Positions 22,816 to 34,634 of a stretch of DNA of 64,000 nucleotides are shown piece by piece. The position numbers and the translations under genes are program-made. The DNA is from Anticarsia gemmatalis. Lineage: Eukaryota > Arthropoda > Insecta > Lepidoptera > Erebidae. The notes under the pieces were generated by a model. That model made no database searches and had not been told where the DNA came from. It saw nothing but the letters and a program-made list of their open reading frames with translations. The stretch spans positions 8,742,001-8,806,000 of the forward strand of contig NC_134753.1 of the NCBI RefSeq assembly GCF_050436995.1, given 5' to 3'. Position 1 is the stretch's first letter. Each line of letters opens with the position of its first letter.

Positions 22816-24003
22816 CTACCATGCTGAGCTCTGCCAACCGTTATTATCGTTGTATCCTGAATTATCCCAACCGCTTGTGTAATCACTGTTAGCTGCACCA
22901 AATGAATCGTCAACGCCTGATGACCGGCCTAACCATGCGTTATTGGAATCATATCCGTTAGATCGCCTAGCACCGACGCTTTGCCAACTCTTGCCCCAGT
23001 CTCCATTTTGATTATCCGATCCAAAGTTTGAGGAAGACCGGCCCCATGCACCTCGGGAGCCATCACTGCCCGCAGATCGACTCAGACCGTTTCCAAAGCT
23101 TGACCAACTGGTGACAGAAGACCGGCTCAGGCCTGGTGAGCTTCTGCCAAAGTTGTTGCCTCCTTGCCAACCGCTGCCACCTGAAGGAGGGAAGGGTCTA
23201 TTACTAACACTGCATTGTGAATATGGTGATAATTATACTTAATGCGTATACACAGCAATGCTACTTGTAAATAAACAAAAAATATTTATATCGGAAATTC
23301 AGGTTTGGAACTGAGGTTTTTATTATTGTTTAATTTGTATATTATATTATTACGTGCTTTCTACTGAACTGATAATAGTACAACATAACTTTATACTAAT
23401 ATGTTGTTAATATAAGCAGGATTACCTGGAGAGCGCACATTTCGCGACGCTATTGCTCCTGCCGCCGTTGCAATGAGTACGATCAAGAATAATTTCTCCT
23501 AAAATTAACAGAAGACATCCATTAAGTACCTATTAGCGAAAAGTTAATAAGTTCTGTATTTTTTTTTGTATTTTGCGTTTTTACCTATAACAAAAAATAA
23601 GAAAAACAAGTATTTTACACATTCCACAAGATTTTTTTTTATCTTTCCATTGCACCATTTTCTATAGTCACAATTCTAGCAAGTAATTTTCAATGTCTCT
23701 GTAGAAAATGTTAGGTCGGGGATAAGGTCTTTTCGCATTATAGTAGGTATATATGAATTTGTAATAAAATCTTTTCTCTACACAAAAAAGCTCGATATTT
23801 GGGTACCTCACGAGCTCGCTGAAAGAAAGCTAATGAACTCATTTGCTATTCTTGAAGCCAAAGAGATTAATATTACAAGTTCATACATACTACAATTCGA
23901 AAAAACCTTTTTCCTCAACCTGATAGTTAAAAGATTTTAATCGGAAATCCAAATCCCTTTCAACTCGGACCTAGGGCTAATAATATGAGATATCACTTAC
24001 CAT
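22816..24003 (-). CDS. Small secreted Gly/Ser/Asn/Trp-rich protein, family not recognised
   Basis: Exons: 24003-24001 (ATG only), 23498-23426, 23180-22816. Together they encode 146 aa. Donor ATG|GTAAGT and acceptor TTTTAG|GAG give phase 0, and the second junction is phase 1 (CCAG|GTAATC, TTCAG|GTGGC). Residues 2-17 (EKLFLIVLIATAAGAIA) form a signal peptide. The mature part has no cysteine, about nine tryptophans and loose repeats of W/F-G-R-S-S (FGRSS, WGRSS, LGRSS) with GW, AW and NN pairs, ending QSSAW. I do not recognise a family. It is not gloverin, attacin or a seroin by any motif that I can see. Candidates are a silk/cuticle/eggshell component or a defence peptide precursor; this is speculation. 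A TATA box precedes it, and a poly(A) signal (AATAAA in this sense) lies at 22686-22681. Confidence 0.8.
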
Positions 24004-24054
24004 ATCTGTAGCGCAGTGCTCACTCCTGTGGCTAAGTTCGGCAACTTCCTTCCC

Positions 24055-24061
24055 ATTTATA
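24055..24061 (-). promoter_or_regulatory. TATA box of the small secreted protein gene
   Basis: TATAAAT in the minus sense, about 50 nt upstream of the ATG, which fits a transcript start near 24030 and a 5' leader of roughly 25-30 nt. A TATA promoter, an ATG-only first exon and a signal-peptide second exon are typical of strongly expressed insect secreted proteins. Confidence 0.6.
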
Positions 24062-25170
24062 CCGTAACATCCATCCTGTTCAGTTTTTACAACATTAGTC
24101 TGAGTTTGTTGGAGACAAAGAATCACGTAATACAAATATAGTTCAACATCACGATTTCACAATTAATTCCATGATTAAAAGCTTTTTGTGCGAACAAGGA
24201 CATACCGACCTTTGTGACATCGCTGTTACTAGGTACATACATACATATCTACCTAGTTAACTATATATTTAGATACAGGTTCTTATTAATATTTTAAAAC
24301 GTATTATTCTTTATTAGGCTTTTGACGGTAGGTACTTGCAATACTAAATTTATGATTTTAATGGAACATTAATATGAAAAAATTATTACCTAAGTATTTT
24401 ATATTCATTGATGTCTTTATTAAATTTTAAAAAATATGCAGCTTCAAATTATCACAATCGTTGAAAGTGTCATGTCGGCGACAGTAATTAGTTATCATAT
24501 TTTTGATAGTAAATATTATTTAAAAAAACGGCATAATAAAATGTAAAAAAACTGCATCCTATTGTTAACGCTATCGTGAAAATAATCTTAATGATAAATA
24601 AACAAAGATTTAATTAACAGTGTTTTCGCTTTTTATGTGTTTTTATCACCATTAGGTATCTTATTTAAAAAATATATAGCCTTACTGTGAGTAAATAAAT
24701 AAATGCGTATAAATCCTTCTCATAACTTGTCACGCAGATTGCCTTGCGATTTAGGTTCATCTTAAAATAGCAGCTTGGAGCTTCATGTAATTATCCCCTT
24801 TAGATATAAGATAGACACCGCACCTGAAATTCGGCTGAAAAGAAATTGACTAATAAGTTGCTTTCGTGACAGTCCAGGAAGAGCACCTGCCAAATGTATT
24901 GATGGTTGCCATTCGTCGAATAGGCTGCGTGCAATTCGTCAAGGTGCTATTCGAATGGGTGTTCTAGATGGACTACCTCACTTTAGTCACTCGTACATAA
25001 GATTCAAGTATGTGCCCTTTGTAGGTATGCGGAACTTTGATAACACGTATAAGTAAGGTAATTTCAGTAAATATATTAGGTGAGTTACTTAAATCTTCTA
25101 AAACCCTCGATACAGGGCCTAACCCCTCCTCATTACGGGAGGCGACACTCGCCTTGACATTTATATTTAA

Positions 25171-25362
25171 CTAGATGACCCGGCGAAATTCTTACCGCCT
25201 AAAATATGCAAAATAAAATGTCTATTTCTCAATATTTCTGAGAGATTTTCTTAATATTTTTTTCCGTAAGAACCTTCTCCTAATAATAACAAATACAACA
25301 CAAAAAGAATTAGTAAAATCGATCCAGCCATTCACGCGTGATGCCGTGACCAAGGAAAACAG
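25171..25362 (+). repeat. RTE-like interspersed repeat, family 1, copy 1
   Basis: It starts CTAGATGACCCGGCGAA and is nearly identical through GTAAGAACCTTCTCC and CCAGCCATTCACGCGTGATG to the repeat at 50794-51011. It looks like the 3' tail of a LINE or a SINE that shares that tail. Confidence 0.7.
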
Positions 25363-25643
25363 CCTCGACATTAACCTAAACAAACATACCTACAAGTTTT
25401 TATTTGTGAATAGTATTCTAAAATACTATTATTTTATTATAAGGACTGAGCAGGTAGATTTTACATCAGTTATAAACAGAACATTTTATATTAAAGAAGT
25501 TGTCGACATTCGCTAATTTTTTGTTTAAAAATTTTTAACCATTTGAGACCGGAAAGGTTTTTTTCTTCAACGTAGGCTGTTTTTGCGGTTAAGAAGAACA
25601 TGACAATGTAAGTAATTCTTATATAATAAATTATAATAATAAA

Positions 25644-25949
25644 TTTAACCCATTACTGTCCCACTGCTGGGCAAGGGTCTTCTCCCGTAATGAGGGAGGG
25701 GTTAGGCCTTGAGTCCACCACGCTGGCCAAGTGCGGGTTGGGGACTTTGCATGCCCTCAATAAATGTATTAAACAAATTTTAGACATGCAAGGTTTCCTC
25801 ACGATGTTTTCCTTCACCGTTGGAGCATGTGATAATTATTTCTAATACACACATAACTTCGAAAAGTCATTGGTGTGTTGCCTCGGGTTCGAACCTGCGA
25901 CCACTGGCGTGGGCGGTGACAACTTATACCACTCGGCTATCACTGCTCA
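25644..25949 (-). mobile_element. tRNA-derived SINE, family A, full copy
   Basis: Read on the minus strand it begins with a tRNA-like head, with an A box within TAGCCGAGTGGTATAAG and a B box GGTTCGAACC, and continues into a body found almost unchanged at 33729-34032. Partial copies lie at 39694-39872, 40063-40160, 58661-58828 and 12247-12392. Confidence 0.88.
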
Positions 25950-26441
25950 ATTCTTATATAGGGTCTGGAAAATCATTTTCCATTTTTTAAGGGTCTCTTC
26001 GGTTGTGTTTTTCAAAATAATATAAATTATTTTTGAAAGAACGTCTATAAAATACCTATGTATGTATGCTTGATAAAATGCACTTAAATGTTAAGTAATT
26101 AAGCTCCATCATAAGATCAATCTCTTTTTTTTCATTTTAAATATAGTTTATTTCAATTTATTGAACAATTTTCCGCTTAGAAACGACTCAACTACGTAAA
26201 TTCTATTTATGTTTGTAAATAATGAGATACAGGAGAGAACAGTTTCATTTGCATGTTACCGAATAACTATTAAAAATAGAATTATTTAATCAAACCATTC
26301 TAATTAGGCCTGTTTACTCGATATTTTGGCTAGTTATTAGTGTGAGGTAAATCTCTGAAAATTGCACTTATCAGATAGATATTTATTGGACAGCAATGGT
26401 AATGTGCCGTTTTGTCGGAAAACAGTTATTAAACAGAGAAA

Positions 26442-26472
26442 AGTATTTATGACTTTTGTAGTCATAAATACT
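26442..26472. repeat. Perfect inverted repeat, 13-bp arms
   Basis: AGTATTTATGACT (26442-26454), a 5-nt loop, then the exact complement (26460-26472). It is one of several short perfect hairpins in the window. Confidence 0.8.
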
Positions 26473-27180
26473 ATATATATTTGTGTATTGCCTTGATATA
26501 TACGAATTCTTGACCAAGTGTGCCGCTTGCTTGCTTAGACCACTACCGCGGCTCATGAAAAATGAAAAACGTTTATTTTAGTACAAAATACTTACACAAA
26601 AAATTTACAGTGAGATCAAAATATCAAACTACCACAATCCTACAACTGAGTATAAATCTAACGGATGCCGTGGTCCCCACACTAAGCATGCCTGTATCGC
26701 GGGGAAGTGATGTTTATATTCACGATCGTCAGTAAAATAAATTACTTGCATGATAATAGACATTTTGTGGACGCTTAACGATATTCATTTACCTACATAG
26801 TACAATGTCATTGTCATTGAAACCTAAATTATTTAAAATAATTCCTTGTACAACATATTATCGGACTTTTTACAATGCATAAATTGAATGAGAAAGAAAA
26901 TACTAGAAAGAGTACCTCAAAGCAAACCATCGGCACGTTTTATTGGTTCCTAACTCAATTGATTTGAATATAATAGAATATGAAACAACTTTTAAGCTTT
27001 TTTTTATTTATTTGATCGAAGAATAAATTAAATAACCTGTATATTACGCACACAGTGATTCAAGTGATACTTTTATTTCTTTTTAGTTAGAGCAGTTGTT
27101 CATTTGTAGAGTAACACCAAAAATACACGTTACACATCTTATTAATCTCTAGCTGCCCTTGCAGGCTTTCTTTTTGACTA

Positions 27181-28363
27181 TCTATACTTATAATAAATCT
27201 GTAGAGAGGTCAATTCTGTACATTGAATATATTTAAAAAAAAACCAATGGGGGATGTTTAGTAACAGATACTGATACCGAATCTGCAATTTATAATTTTC
27301 TTTTCTGTCTGTCTGTCTGTCTGTCCTCCGTCTGTATGTTACGCTATCACGTAAAAACTACCGGATAGAATGCACTGAAATTTGGTATATGCATAGAATA
27401 AGTAGTGGAGCATGTACTGGGATACTCTTTATCGCATAAAATTTCATAGATTTTTAGAAAATTGAAAAAAATACGTAGAATTCGTTTGAACCTGCGTTTC
27501 CCTAAAGAGACCATAGATGGCGTTGCAAGCCATTTCACAACATTCGCATAATAATATAGTTAACGCGGTGCCTGCCGTATCGATACCTGCTGTTCGCACC
27601 AACCAATAGATGGCGATATAGTCCGCAACACAGCATGTTTTTCCTAATTAGTTTATTTTGATTGCTTTATTGTTAAAAAAATACCTTTGAAACAGGCTAT
27701 ACATTTATAAGATTTTCAAACATAAATGTTGTATGATATATTACTCAAAAATGTTGGTTTACGTGGTTCCGGTGCGATCGGGATATCCTAGATGGCAAAT
27801 CGAGTAATTTCGTTTGTTGTCGTTGTTCGCCGCAACTAACAGATGGCGTTGTAGTTCGTTGTAACCAAATTAATTGGTTGCATCAAGGTGATAAATTGGA
27901 TAGCTATGAAACAGACTATGTCGTAAGTTTTAAAAAATAAACAACGGATGATATATAAAAAATAATAACGGGTTACGCGGTTTCGGACGTATCATCGCAA
28001 GTATACCTACATTATTACGCGTGTGAAGAGCTCCGGCGCAGATAGGTCTGTCTGTACCTATAATAATATTCTGAATCCAGACGGGTAAGCAATGGTCAGG
28101 GTATAATAAAGTATTATATTTTACACTGTAAACTGGTACGGATACAGACGAGAGCGGAAAAGAAGGTAACCACAGGAAATCAGGCGCGCCTGAGCCTGTG
28201 TCACATTGTGTGCTCTTCGGGTCCCTTTCGTAAATAACCATTAGATGACAAAAGAGTTGTTAGCATTTTTATGTGAAGGTGTGTAGTGCTTCGCAATTCG
28301 CGTGCTCAAACGAATAAGCAACAGTACGAAATTCACGCGAGCAGAGCCGCACGGGTCAGCTAG
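27181..28363 (+). mobile_element. Helitron, non-autonomous, 1.18 kb
   Basis: Starts with TCTATACTTATAATAAA after an A and ends CGGGTCAGCTAG before a T, which fits the Helitron rule of TC...CTRR inserted between A and T without duplication. A GC-rich stretch near the 3' end (CGCGAGCAGAGCCGCACGGG) may form the terminal hairpin. It has no Rep/helicase coding. Inside it are a (GTCT)n microsatellite (27305-27325) and a recurrent AGATGGCG motif. Confidence 0.78.
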
Positions 28364-28684
28364 TAGTTAATAAGGGAGGACCCTAAAAATATTTTTTGTA
28401 AAAGAAATATTTTAATTATTGTTTGTGTTTATCCAAGTACATGGTATACGAAATAGTTTTGCCAGCGTACCTGTTTGCTAATTCTTCGACCTATGCATGA
28501 AAGAGTAACTAATAAAAAGAAATATAGATACAAACTTTCGCATTTATAATTAGTAGAAGATTTTATAAATTAATTTAATTCCTAGTCATCATTTTGTTTT
28601 ATTTTTGTGACAAAAATCACGTCAATACAAGAAATAAAGAAAGGTGAATAATACAATTAATTCATTTTCTTCTGTTACAGAAAC

Positions 28685-31385
28685 ATGACTGATCGCACCT
28701 TACTGACAAGCACAGCTACAGCCTCTAAAATAATTGCTACTTCGGAAAGTAAACCAGGATTTCGAGTGACTCAATCGAAAATAGTATGGAGGAACGTTAT
28801 AATGTTCGTGATTTTGCACATAGGTGCCCTGTATGGCGTCTATCTGTTCATGACTCGGGCCAAATGGCAGACCTGCGTGTTTGGTGAGTAATTTTACTTT
28901 TACGCCTTAACGCATTTCGCTATTGAGTCGTTAGGCTTAATAGTAAAATGCTCCGGACTTAGGGCGCGTTCCCACTATGTCGTGACGACAGATAATCGTG
29001 TAGTTTTAAGTGTCGTGGCGTATATGTTTGAGGTGTTCACATAAAGAACGACTCGACTTACTGTCGTCTACGACTATTTTTGCAGTGCACGACAAACATG
29101 TTTTATGTTTTAAATAAAAGACAACTCCCGCACTAAGAATTGCTCTTGTGTCGCGGGGACATACAAACAACGGTCACAAAGCACAACCAGACTCGAAACA
29201 ATTATTTGTGGATCGCACAAATAATTGCTCCGTGTGGGGATCGAACCCACGACCTCCCGATGCAGTGGTATCGGCGTGGTGACCTAAACCACTGCGCCAC
29301 GGAGGCAGTCGAAAAACAATTGTTATAATGGGAACAGCTAGAGACGACAGTCGTCCAACGATAAATTAATCGTTACGACATAGTGGAAACGCGCCCTTAC
29401 GATGTTTAATCAAAGTTTAAACTCCACTCCACTTGGTATAATCAGAGTAGCTACTTTTAGGATTGGTGATCAGTGCCTTATAGCGATCGTCTTGGCGACT
29501 GACACGCGCGTATCCGCGACTGCTCCGTCATCCCTACACAGTTCAGCTATCGATTTAAGTGTGCGGGGGTAGTAGGTAGTAGTAGCTATAGTAGTCGCTC
29601 CATCTAGCTTCCAAAAAGCGATTTAATTGCCGATCGCCGATGATGAAAATAGCTAATCTGCATTTATCGAGGAAGGCTATAAGCTATAATCATCACGCTA
29701 CGACCACTAGGAGCAGAGTACCAGTAAAAAATGTTAAGAAAACGGGGAAAATTATGACCCTTTCTCTCTTATGTGACGCAACTGAAGTTGCGCGGGTCAG
29801 CTAGTCGTATAATAAAGTAATATTAAAATTAATTATTTTAAGTATAGGTACAAGAAATCATAATAATCGTTAATACTTTTCAGCGTATATTTTGTATGTG
29901 GTGACGGCAATAAGTATAGCAGCCGGCGCACACAGGCTATGGTCACATCGAACATACAAAGCTAAATTACCTCTTCGTGTTATCCTCTTATGGTTCTTTA
30001 CAATGGCTTTTCAGGTACATCTTTACTTTACTTTCATTAAAGATCTATGGGCTTATGATTTCCTCTTTACCGGGCTATAACTCTTTTCTATTTCGAAACT
30101 GATTGCCTATGTGACGTAGACTCTTATGCTAAAAGGACTAGGAATAGAATACTAGGAATAATAGGATGTGGGTAAAGAAAGGCCAATCAGACGAGATAAA
30201 GAATGTAAACAAAGTTTCAGAGGTTTAAAACATTTTTATTTGAATAAATTATTTAAAAAATCGAATTTAAAACAAAAGACCAAGCAAATACAAAGACGAA
30301 AAAATATGTGTCATTTCGAACGCAAATGCTGCGCTTCACTGGCACAACTTGTTGTTGATCGACTTTTTTGTTCTTTATATTGTTATGTCTGTTAGTTTTG
30401 CGTTAATCTGACAGTCAGTGATGGAGATAGTCTGATTGTAATCACACATCTCAATGTATACAGAACTCAGTGGTAGAGTGGGTGCGGGACCACCGCGTGC
30501 ATCACAAGTTCTGCGACACTGACGCCGACCCTCACAACTCACACAGAGGCTTCTTCTTCTCCCACATGGGCTGGCTGATGGTCAAGAAACATCCCGATGT
30601 TCTAAGTAAGGGGCGGACTATAGACATGAGTGATCTCCTTGAAGATCCTCTCTTACATTTTCAAAACAAGTAAGTAATATTTTGATGTAAATGTTCTTTA
30701 TTTCATAGTTAATAGATTTAGGAGGCACAGTCAGCTCCAAAAGTCGCTTAACAACGTCATATTTTTAAAACCCCTAAAATATACAAAATTTTACGACTGT
30801 ACATTACAAACAATTCACTCACACAACAGACTCATTAAATAAGAAATATAATAAACTATACTGAATTATGTTTATCAAAATCACTTGTTTTTTTTCAGAC
30901 ATTATCTAAAGCTAGTAACCCTAGTTTGCTTTGTGTTGCCAACAATAATTCCTACACTTTGGGGAGAGACAGCTTGGGTGGCTTTTTATGTAGCCGTTCT
31001 TCTTCGCTACACATTTACATTACATGTCACTTGGCTGATAAACTCGGCGGCGCACATGTGGGGCAACAAACCTTACGATAAAAACATCCGTCCAGTAGAA
31101 ATCATGTCTGTATCATTACTAGCCGTTGGAGAAGGCTTCCATAACTACCACCACACATTCCCCTGGGACTACAGATCTGGTGAATTAGGAGGATATTCTT
31201 TGAACTGGGCCAAATTATTTATTGATATTATGACGAAAATTGGGTGGGCGTATGATTTAAAATCTGTACCGTTAGAGCTGGTAAAACGTCGTGCCATGAG
31301 GACCGGCGACGGAACCCACCCGGTGTGGGGATGGAACGATTCAGACATAATGTTGGAAGATAGAGAGTCTACAGTTATACGCTAA
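28685..31385 (+). CDS. Acyl-CoA desaturase 1 of 5 (motif RPVE)
   Basis: Exons 28685-28883, 29884-30014, 30464-30669, 30899-31385; 340 aa. An integral ER membrane di-iron enzyme that desaturates fatty acyl-CoA using cytochrome b5. The histidine boxes are H83-RLWS-H88, HRVHHK 120-125 and HNYHH 260-264; the extra metal-site NSAAH lies at 227-231. The four residues after KPYDKNI, RPVE, occupy the position of the xPxQ/E signature that separates lepidopteran desaturase groups. An acceptor (GTTACAG) four bases before the ATG implies a 5' UTR intron. Poly(A) signals lie at 31394 and 31564. With gene 5 it shares the HRLWSH box and the YKAKLP context, so these two may be the closer pair. Intron 1 holds a nested MITE/SINE and a Helitron fragment. 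Double-bond position cannot be read from sequence. Confidence 0.94.
28972..29396. mobile_element. PIF/Harbinger-like MITE with a SINE inserted in it
   Basis: Terminal inverted repeats start GGGCGCGTTCCCACTATGTC at 28972 and match the right end (to 29396) with two mismatches over about 27 bp. Both sides carry the 3-bp duplication TTA (28969-28971, 29397-29399), the Harbinger target type. The middle is interrupted by a SINE (29127-29306). The element lies in intron 1 of desaturase 1. Confidence 0.85.
29127..29306 (-). mobile_element. tRNA-derived SINE, family B, copy 1 (nested)
   Basis: The minus-strand head has GTGGCGCAGTGGTTTAGGTC and the B box GGTTCGATCC. The body runs to CGCGGGAG. Related copies lie at 48909-49106 and 54950-55131. 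It sits within the MITE at 28972-29396 and is therefore younger than it. Confidence 0.85.
29646..29804 (+). mobile_element. Helitron 3' fragment
   Basis: It matches the 3' half of the Helitron at 62419-62691 (ATTTATCGAGGAAGGCTATA ... GTTGCGCGGGTCAGCTAG) and ends CTAG before T. The 5' half is missing. It lies in intron 1 of desaturase 1. Confidence 0.75.
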
Positions 31386-32500
31386 AATAACATAATAAAC
31401 AGTAGCCGAATAAAAATGTGGTCACGTTTCAATATTCCACGAGTCTCGTGGCAATAATGTTGAATTTAATTAATTAGTTATACCAATTCGTTCCTTGTCA
31501 TGTCTATGAATAATGTTTGCCTAAATGGTCATTTTACCGTAATCTACATTTTTATTGTAATGAAATAAATTGATTTAGTAATTGCTGTTAGTACTTATAT
31601 CTATTTAAATATTTAAAAACAATTTCTTCTGTTTTTTCTTGTACAGTATTTCTTATTTTTGTGGTTAACGTACTTTGAAAATCATGTAATCAGTTTGCTT
31701 TCGTGCGTATTTTCTTTGGCAATATCTTCTGTTTTTTAGAAATAAAAAATAATGTAAACCAATCCATCACACTTACCGATATTAAATTAATGCGAAAGTC
31801 TATTTATCAAGCTACGAAAAATAGGTGTTTTGAATGTGTGCTAAATGAGCGTTGGTATGCCAAAAGGTTTTCTGTGAAAAGTGAAAATAATAAAATGACA
31901 TAAAGTGTTACATAAATAGACCAAAACTTCTGTTTAATTACATACATATTTGATACACATCACAGATTTCTTATGAATTATTCAGGAATTCCTCTGTATA
32001 TTTCTGAAAACTGTACAAAAAATCGTTAAGTCGTCATTAGTGATACACGTGCCAAAAATATAATCACATTTAAATGAAAAAAAAAGAATTTGACGATTAA
32101 TTCGTGGCTCATTTACATAAACCTACTAAATAAATATGGAATATAAATATATGTTCATTTGAAGTAATGCTGTCGGCACCTTAGTTTACATCGTATGATT
32201 TGTCTCTCGCACTGTTTTATTAATGACGAAGGAAATAAAAGCTGCCGTAAGAGATTGTTGAATATAAGGAAAACCAAATAAAATTACTTCGTGTAAGTAT
32301 TTGTAGAAACGTATTTCTAATTACCTAATGTCCCGTAAAATGCATTTCAATTGGTTATACAGAATGTTTATTTTATATCGTCTTTCTTCCGCTTACTTTA
32401 CCTCAAAATACTTATTTTTACAACTATTAAAATCGTCTGAATAAGTAAAAGAAGACATTGACTGTCTATAAAACTCTTTTAAATAAATAAATAAATATCA

Positions 32501-32618
32501 TTGGACAACTCACACCCGGTCATTTGATTCCAAACTAAGCAGAGCTTGTACTATGGTAACCAAATAACTGATAAACATACTTATATACTTCTAAATACAA
32601 ACTTATACAGATAAATTT
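32501..32618 (+). repeat. Interspersed repeat tail (CACACCCGGTCATTTGATTC family)
   Basis: The block ACAACTCACAC(C/A)CGGTCATTTG and the following bases recur at 46611-46647. Here it continues through GCAGAGCTTGTACTATGG. It is probably the 3' end of a LINE- or SINE-type element. Confidence 0.6.
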
Positions 32619-33029
32619 TATTTTACGGCCGATAATTATACATCTATAGTGTGCATCATATTTATTTACTGACATTTTGTGCAAAACTTCAACAATGCAC
32701 GTGCTAAGCTGGTATCGTGTTCAGCCGCTGTCTCCACACCGGCAAGGCTCTGCCTGACTTTGGCAAACAAAGAGTGGCACACTTGTACACGAACGTACTC
32801 ACTGAGTACCTATAACATCAAACCTGCCAGCAGGTAACACATATATTGATACGTGTTTTAAATTAAGTAAATCTTAATAAAATATTTTTTAGATTTTGAA
32901 AGATTTTTTTTTCAGAGTGTTTTTTTTTATAATCATTGAGACTGCAATTCCGGATTCACGTGGATTCCAAATGTTATTGTATTGACACAAAAATCAATTG
33001 TATTGGGTTACCTCGTATCGTATCAATAT

Positions 33030-33310
33030 AGGTCCCTTTTTTTTGTCGTATGGTTAGTGGCCAACCTAGCGTCAATAAGTTGTTCAAGCCGCCCGAGAGG
33101 CCTTTGACATGGCTCAACGACTGTTATTTTAGTAGATAACAGCCGGGACCGACTTTTTACGTGCCCTCCGAAGCACGGAGCTCCCAGCTCAATTACCACT
33201 ATGCGGTCACACATCTATGGAATGACCGCGCCAAGAGTTGCTTAACCCACAGATCGTTTAACGACCGGTGAACGCAACTGGCTATGGGCGCCTTGCCCTA
33301 TCGAGCATCT
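33030..33310. repeat. GC-richer interspersed repeat
   Basis: A stretch with normal GC content in AT-rich surroundings, containing TTCAAGCCGCCCGAGAGGCC and GACCGCGCCAAGAGTTGC. It has no usable frame and is interpreted as a degenerate SINE- or LINE-derived repeat. I did not find a second copy in the window. Confidence 0.45.
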
Positions 33311-33728
33311 AGTATATCTAAGCTTGAACAAGTACCTAACCTGTGAAACAAGAACTTATTAAAACATTCATAGCTATCTAGTAAAGTAAATTTTCATATC
33401 AAAATAAAACAGCCTATATAAGTAAGATTCCTTAAATTACAATAAATTTGTGTGCGTCGCGATGACCAATGAACATATAGAGAAAATTTCCATTTAGGTA
33501 AATATGGAATAGAAAAAATACATCAACTTTTCCTCAAACGAAGTATTAAGTAAGTTGTCACAATATGTAGCAGTCATTATAAAGAAAGCGTTCGAACAGA
33601 AATATTTATTTTAACAATATCTGTGATTTGATAAGAAGTATATAATAACTATAGGACATGAAAATAGTAAACAAGTAAGTAGTATACATGTATACTTATA
33701 AAATGTAATAAAAAATAAAATAAATAAA

Positions 33729-34032
33729 TTTAACCCACTACTGTCCCACTGCTGGGCAAGGGTCTCCTCCGTAATGAGGGAGGGGTTAGGCCTTGAGTCC
33801 ACCACGCTGGCCAAGTGCGGGTTGGGGACTTTGCATGCCCTCAATAAATGTATTAAACAAATTTTAGGCATGCAAGGTTTCCTCACGATGTTTTCCTTCA
33901 CCGTTGGAGCATGTGACAATTATTTCTAATACACACATAACTTCGAAAAGTCATTGGTGTGTTGCCTTGGGTTCGAACCTGCGACCAATTGCGTGGGAGG
34001 TGTCAACTTATACCACTCGGCTATCACTGCTC
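33729..34032 (-). mobile_element. tRNA-derived SINE, family A, full copy
   Basis: Nearly identical over about 300 bp to 25644-25949, including the B box GGTTCGAACC and the body segment CGTGAGGAAACCTTGCATGC (minus sense). The few differences suggest recent activity of the family. Confidence 0.88.
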
Positions 34033-34634
34033 TTATATTATAAAATGTAAGATAATAAAATTGATTAACTGCACATTATTATTTAAATCCTAGTTTAATT
34101 CTAAATATATTGGTTAGTAAATAATTTACGTTGACGATATTGCACTATGCATGTAATTGTTGCATATAAAAATCCAAATTTTGGTAAGGCTAAGTAATTA
34201 ATGGCTGCTCACTTTAGTATTGGTCAAAGAGGTTTTATTACGATTATAATTTATATTTTCTGGTTTGAAAAAAAAATCGCCGTCCAAATAAAGGTTTTTT
34301 TACTTTGGACGCGTTTTTTCAGCATTTAATAGCTACGCGATCTCAAAAAATTACAACGACTAAAAATGTAATGTAATGCACATTTATATACGTACTCGCA
34401 GCCGCACTCTGAAGCTTATAGGTGTATTTTAACAATAAAAAAAAGCAGGCATAGAAACATACATGTAGATTGTAAGTACCTACGTGCAACAGTAATTAAC
34501 GTCATTATGCAAACCATGTCGACCTCGCGCGAAAGTTCAAGTTATCCCCAATTATTTACTTTATATTTTAAATCGCGAGTATTTTTTTTAGTTTACTTAC
34601 GCTACGAAAAATCCTCTGGCCGAGCAAAGGTATA

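Larger units (their letters stand above)
24062..27180. other. Intergenic repeat-bearing region
   Basis: No coding exon recognised. It contains an RTE-type tail (25171-25362), a SINE (25644-25949) and a palindrome (26442-26472). A fragment of about 40 bp resembling that SINE's 3' part lies near 25118-25160. A non-AT-biased stretch at about 24840-24970 has no usable frame. Confidence 0.6.
31386..34634. other. Intergenic region between desaturases 1 and 2
   Basis: It carries the desaturase 1 3' UTR (to about 31590), then AT-rich sequence with three interspersed repeats (32501-32618, 33030-33310, 33729-34032). No coding exon is seen. The desaturase 2 promoter and leader should lie in the last few hundred bases; I see no clear core motif. 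Confidence 0.6.

Noticed and set aside
24840..24970. GC-richer stretch that might be an exon or pseudogene
   Set aside because: All frames on both strands are short or interrupted, and no motif could be recognised.
25870..25949. Second tRNA-like sequence with B box GGTTCGAACC
   Set aside because: It is the head of SINE family A, repeated at 33729-34032 and elsewhere.
29220..29306. tRNA-like sequence with good A and B boxes
   Set aside because: It continues into a repeated body found at 48909 and 54950, so it is a SINE head and not a functional tRNA gene.
30168..30395. 75-codon lysine-rich frame in desaturase 1 intron 2
   Set aside because: It lies between two well-defined exons, and AT-rich composition explains the Lys/Asn content.
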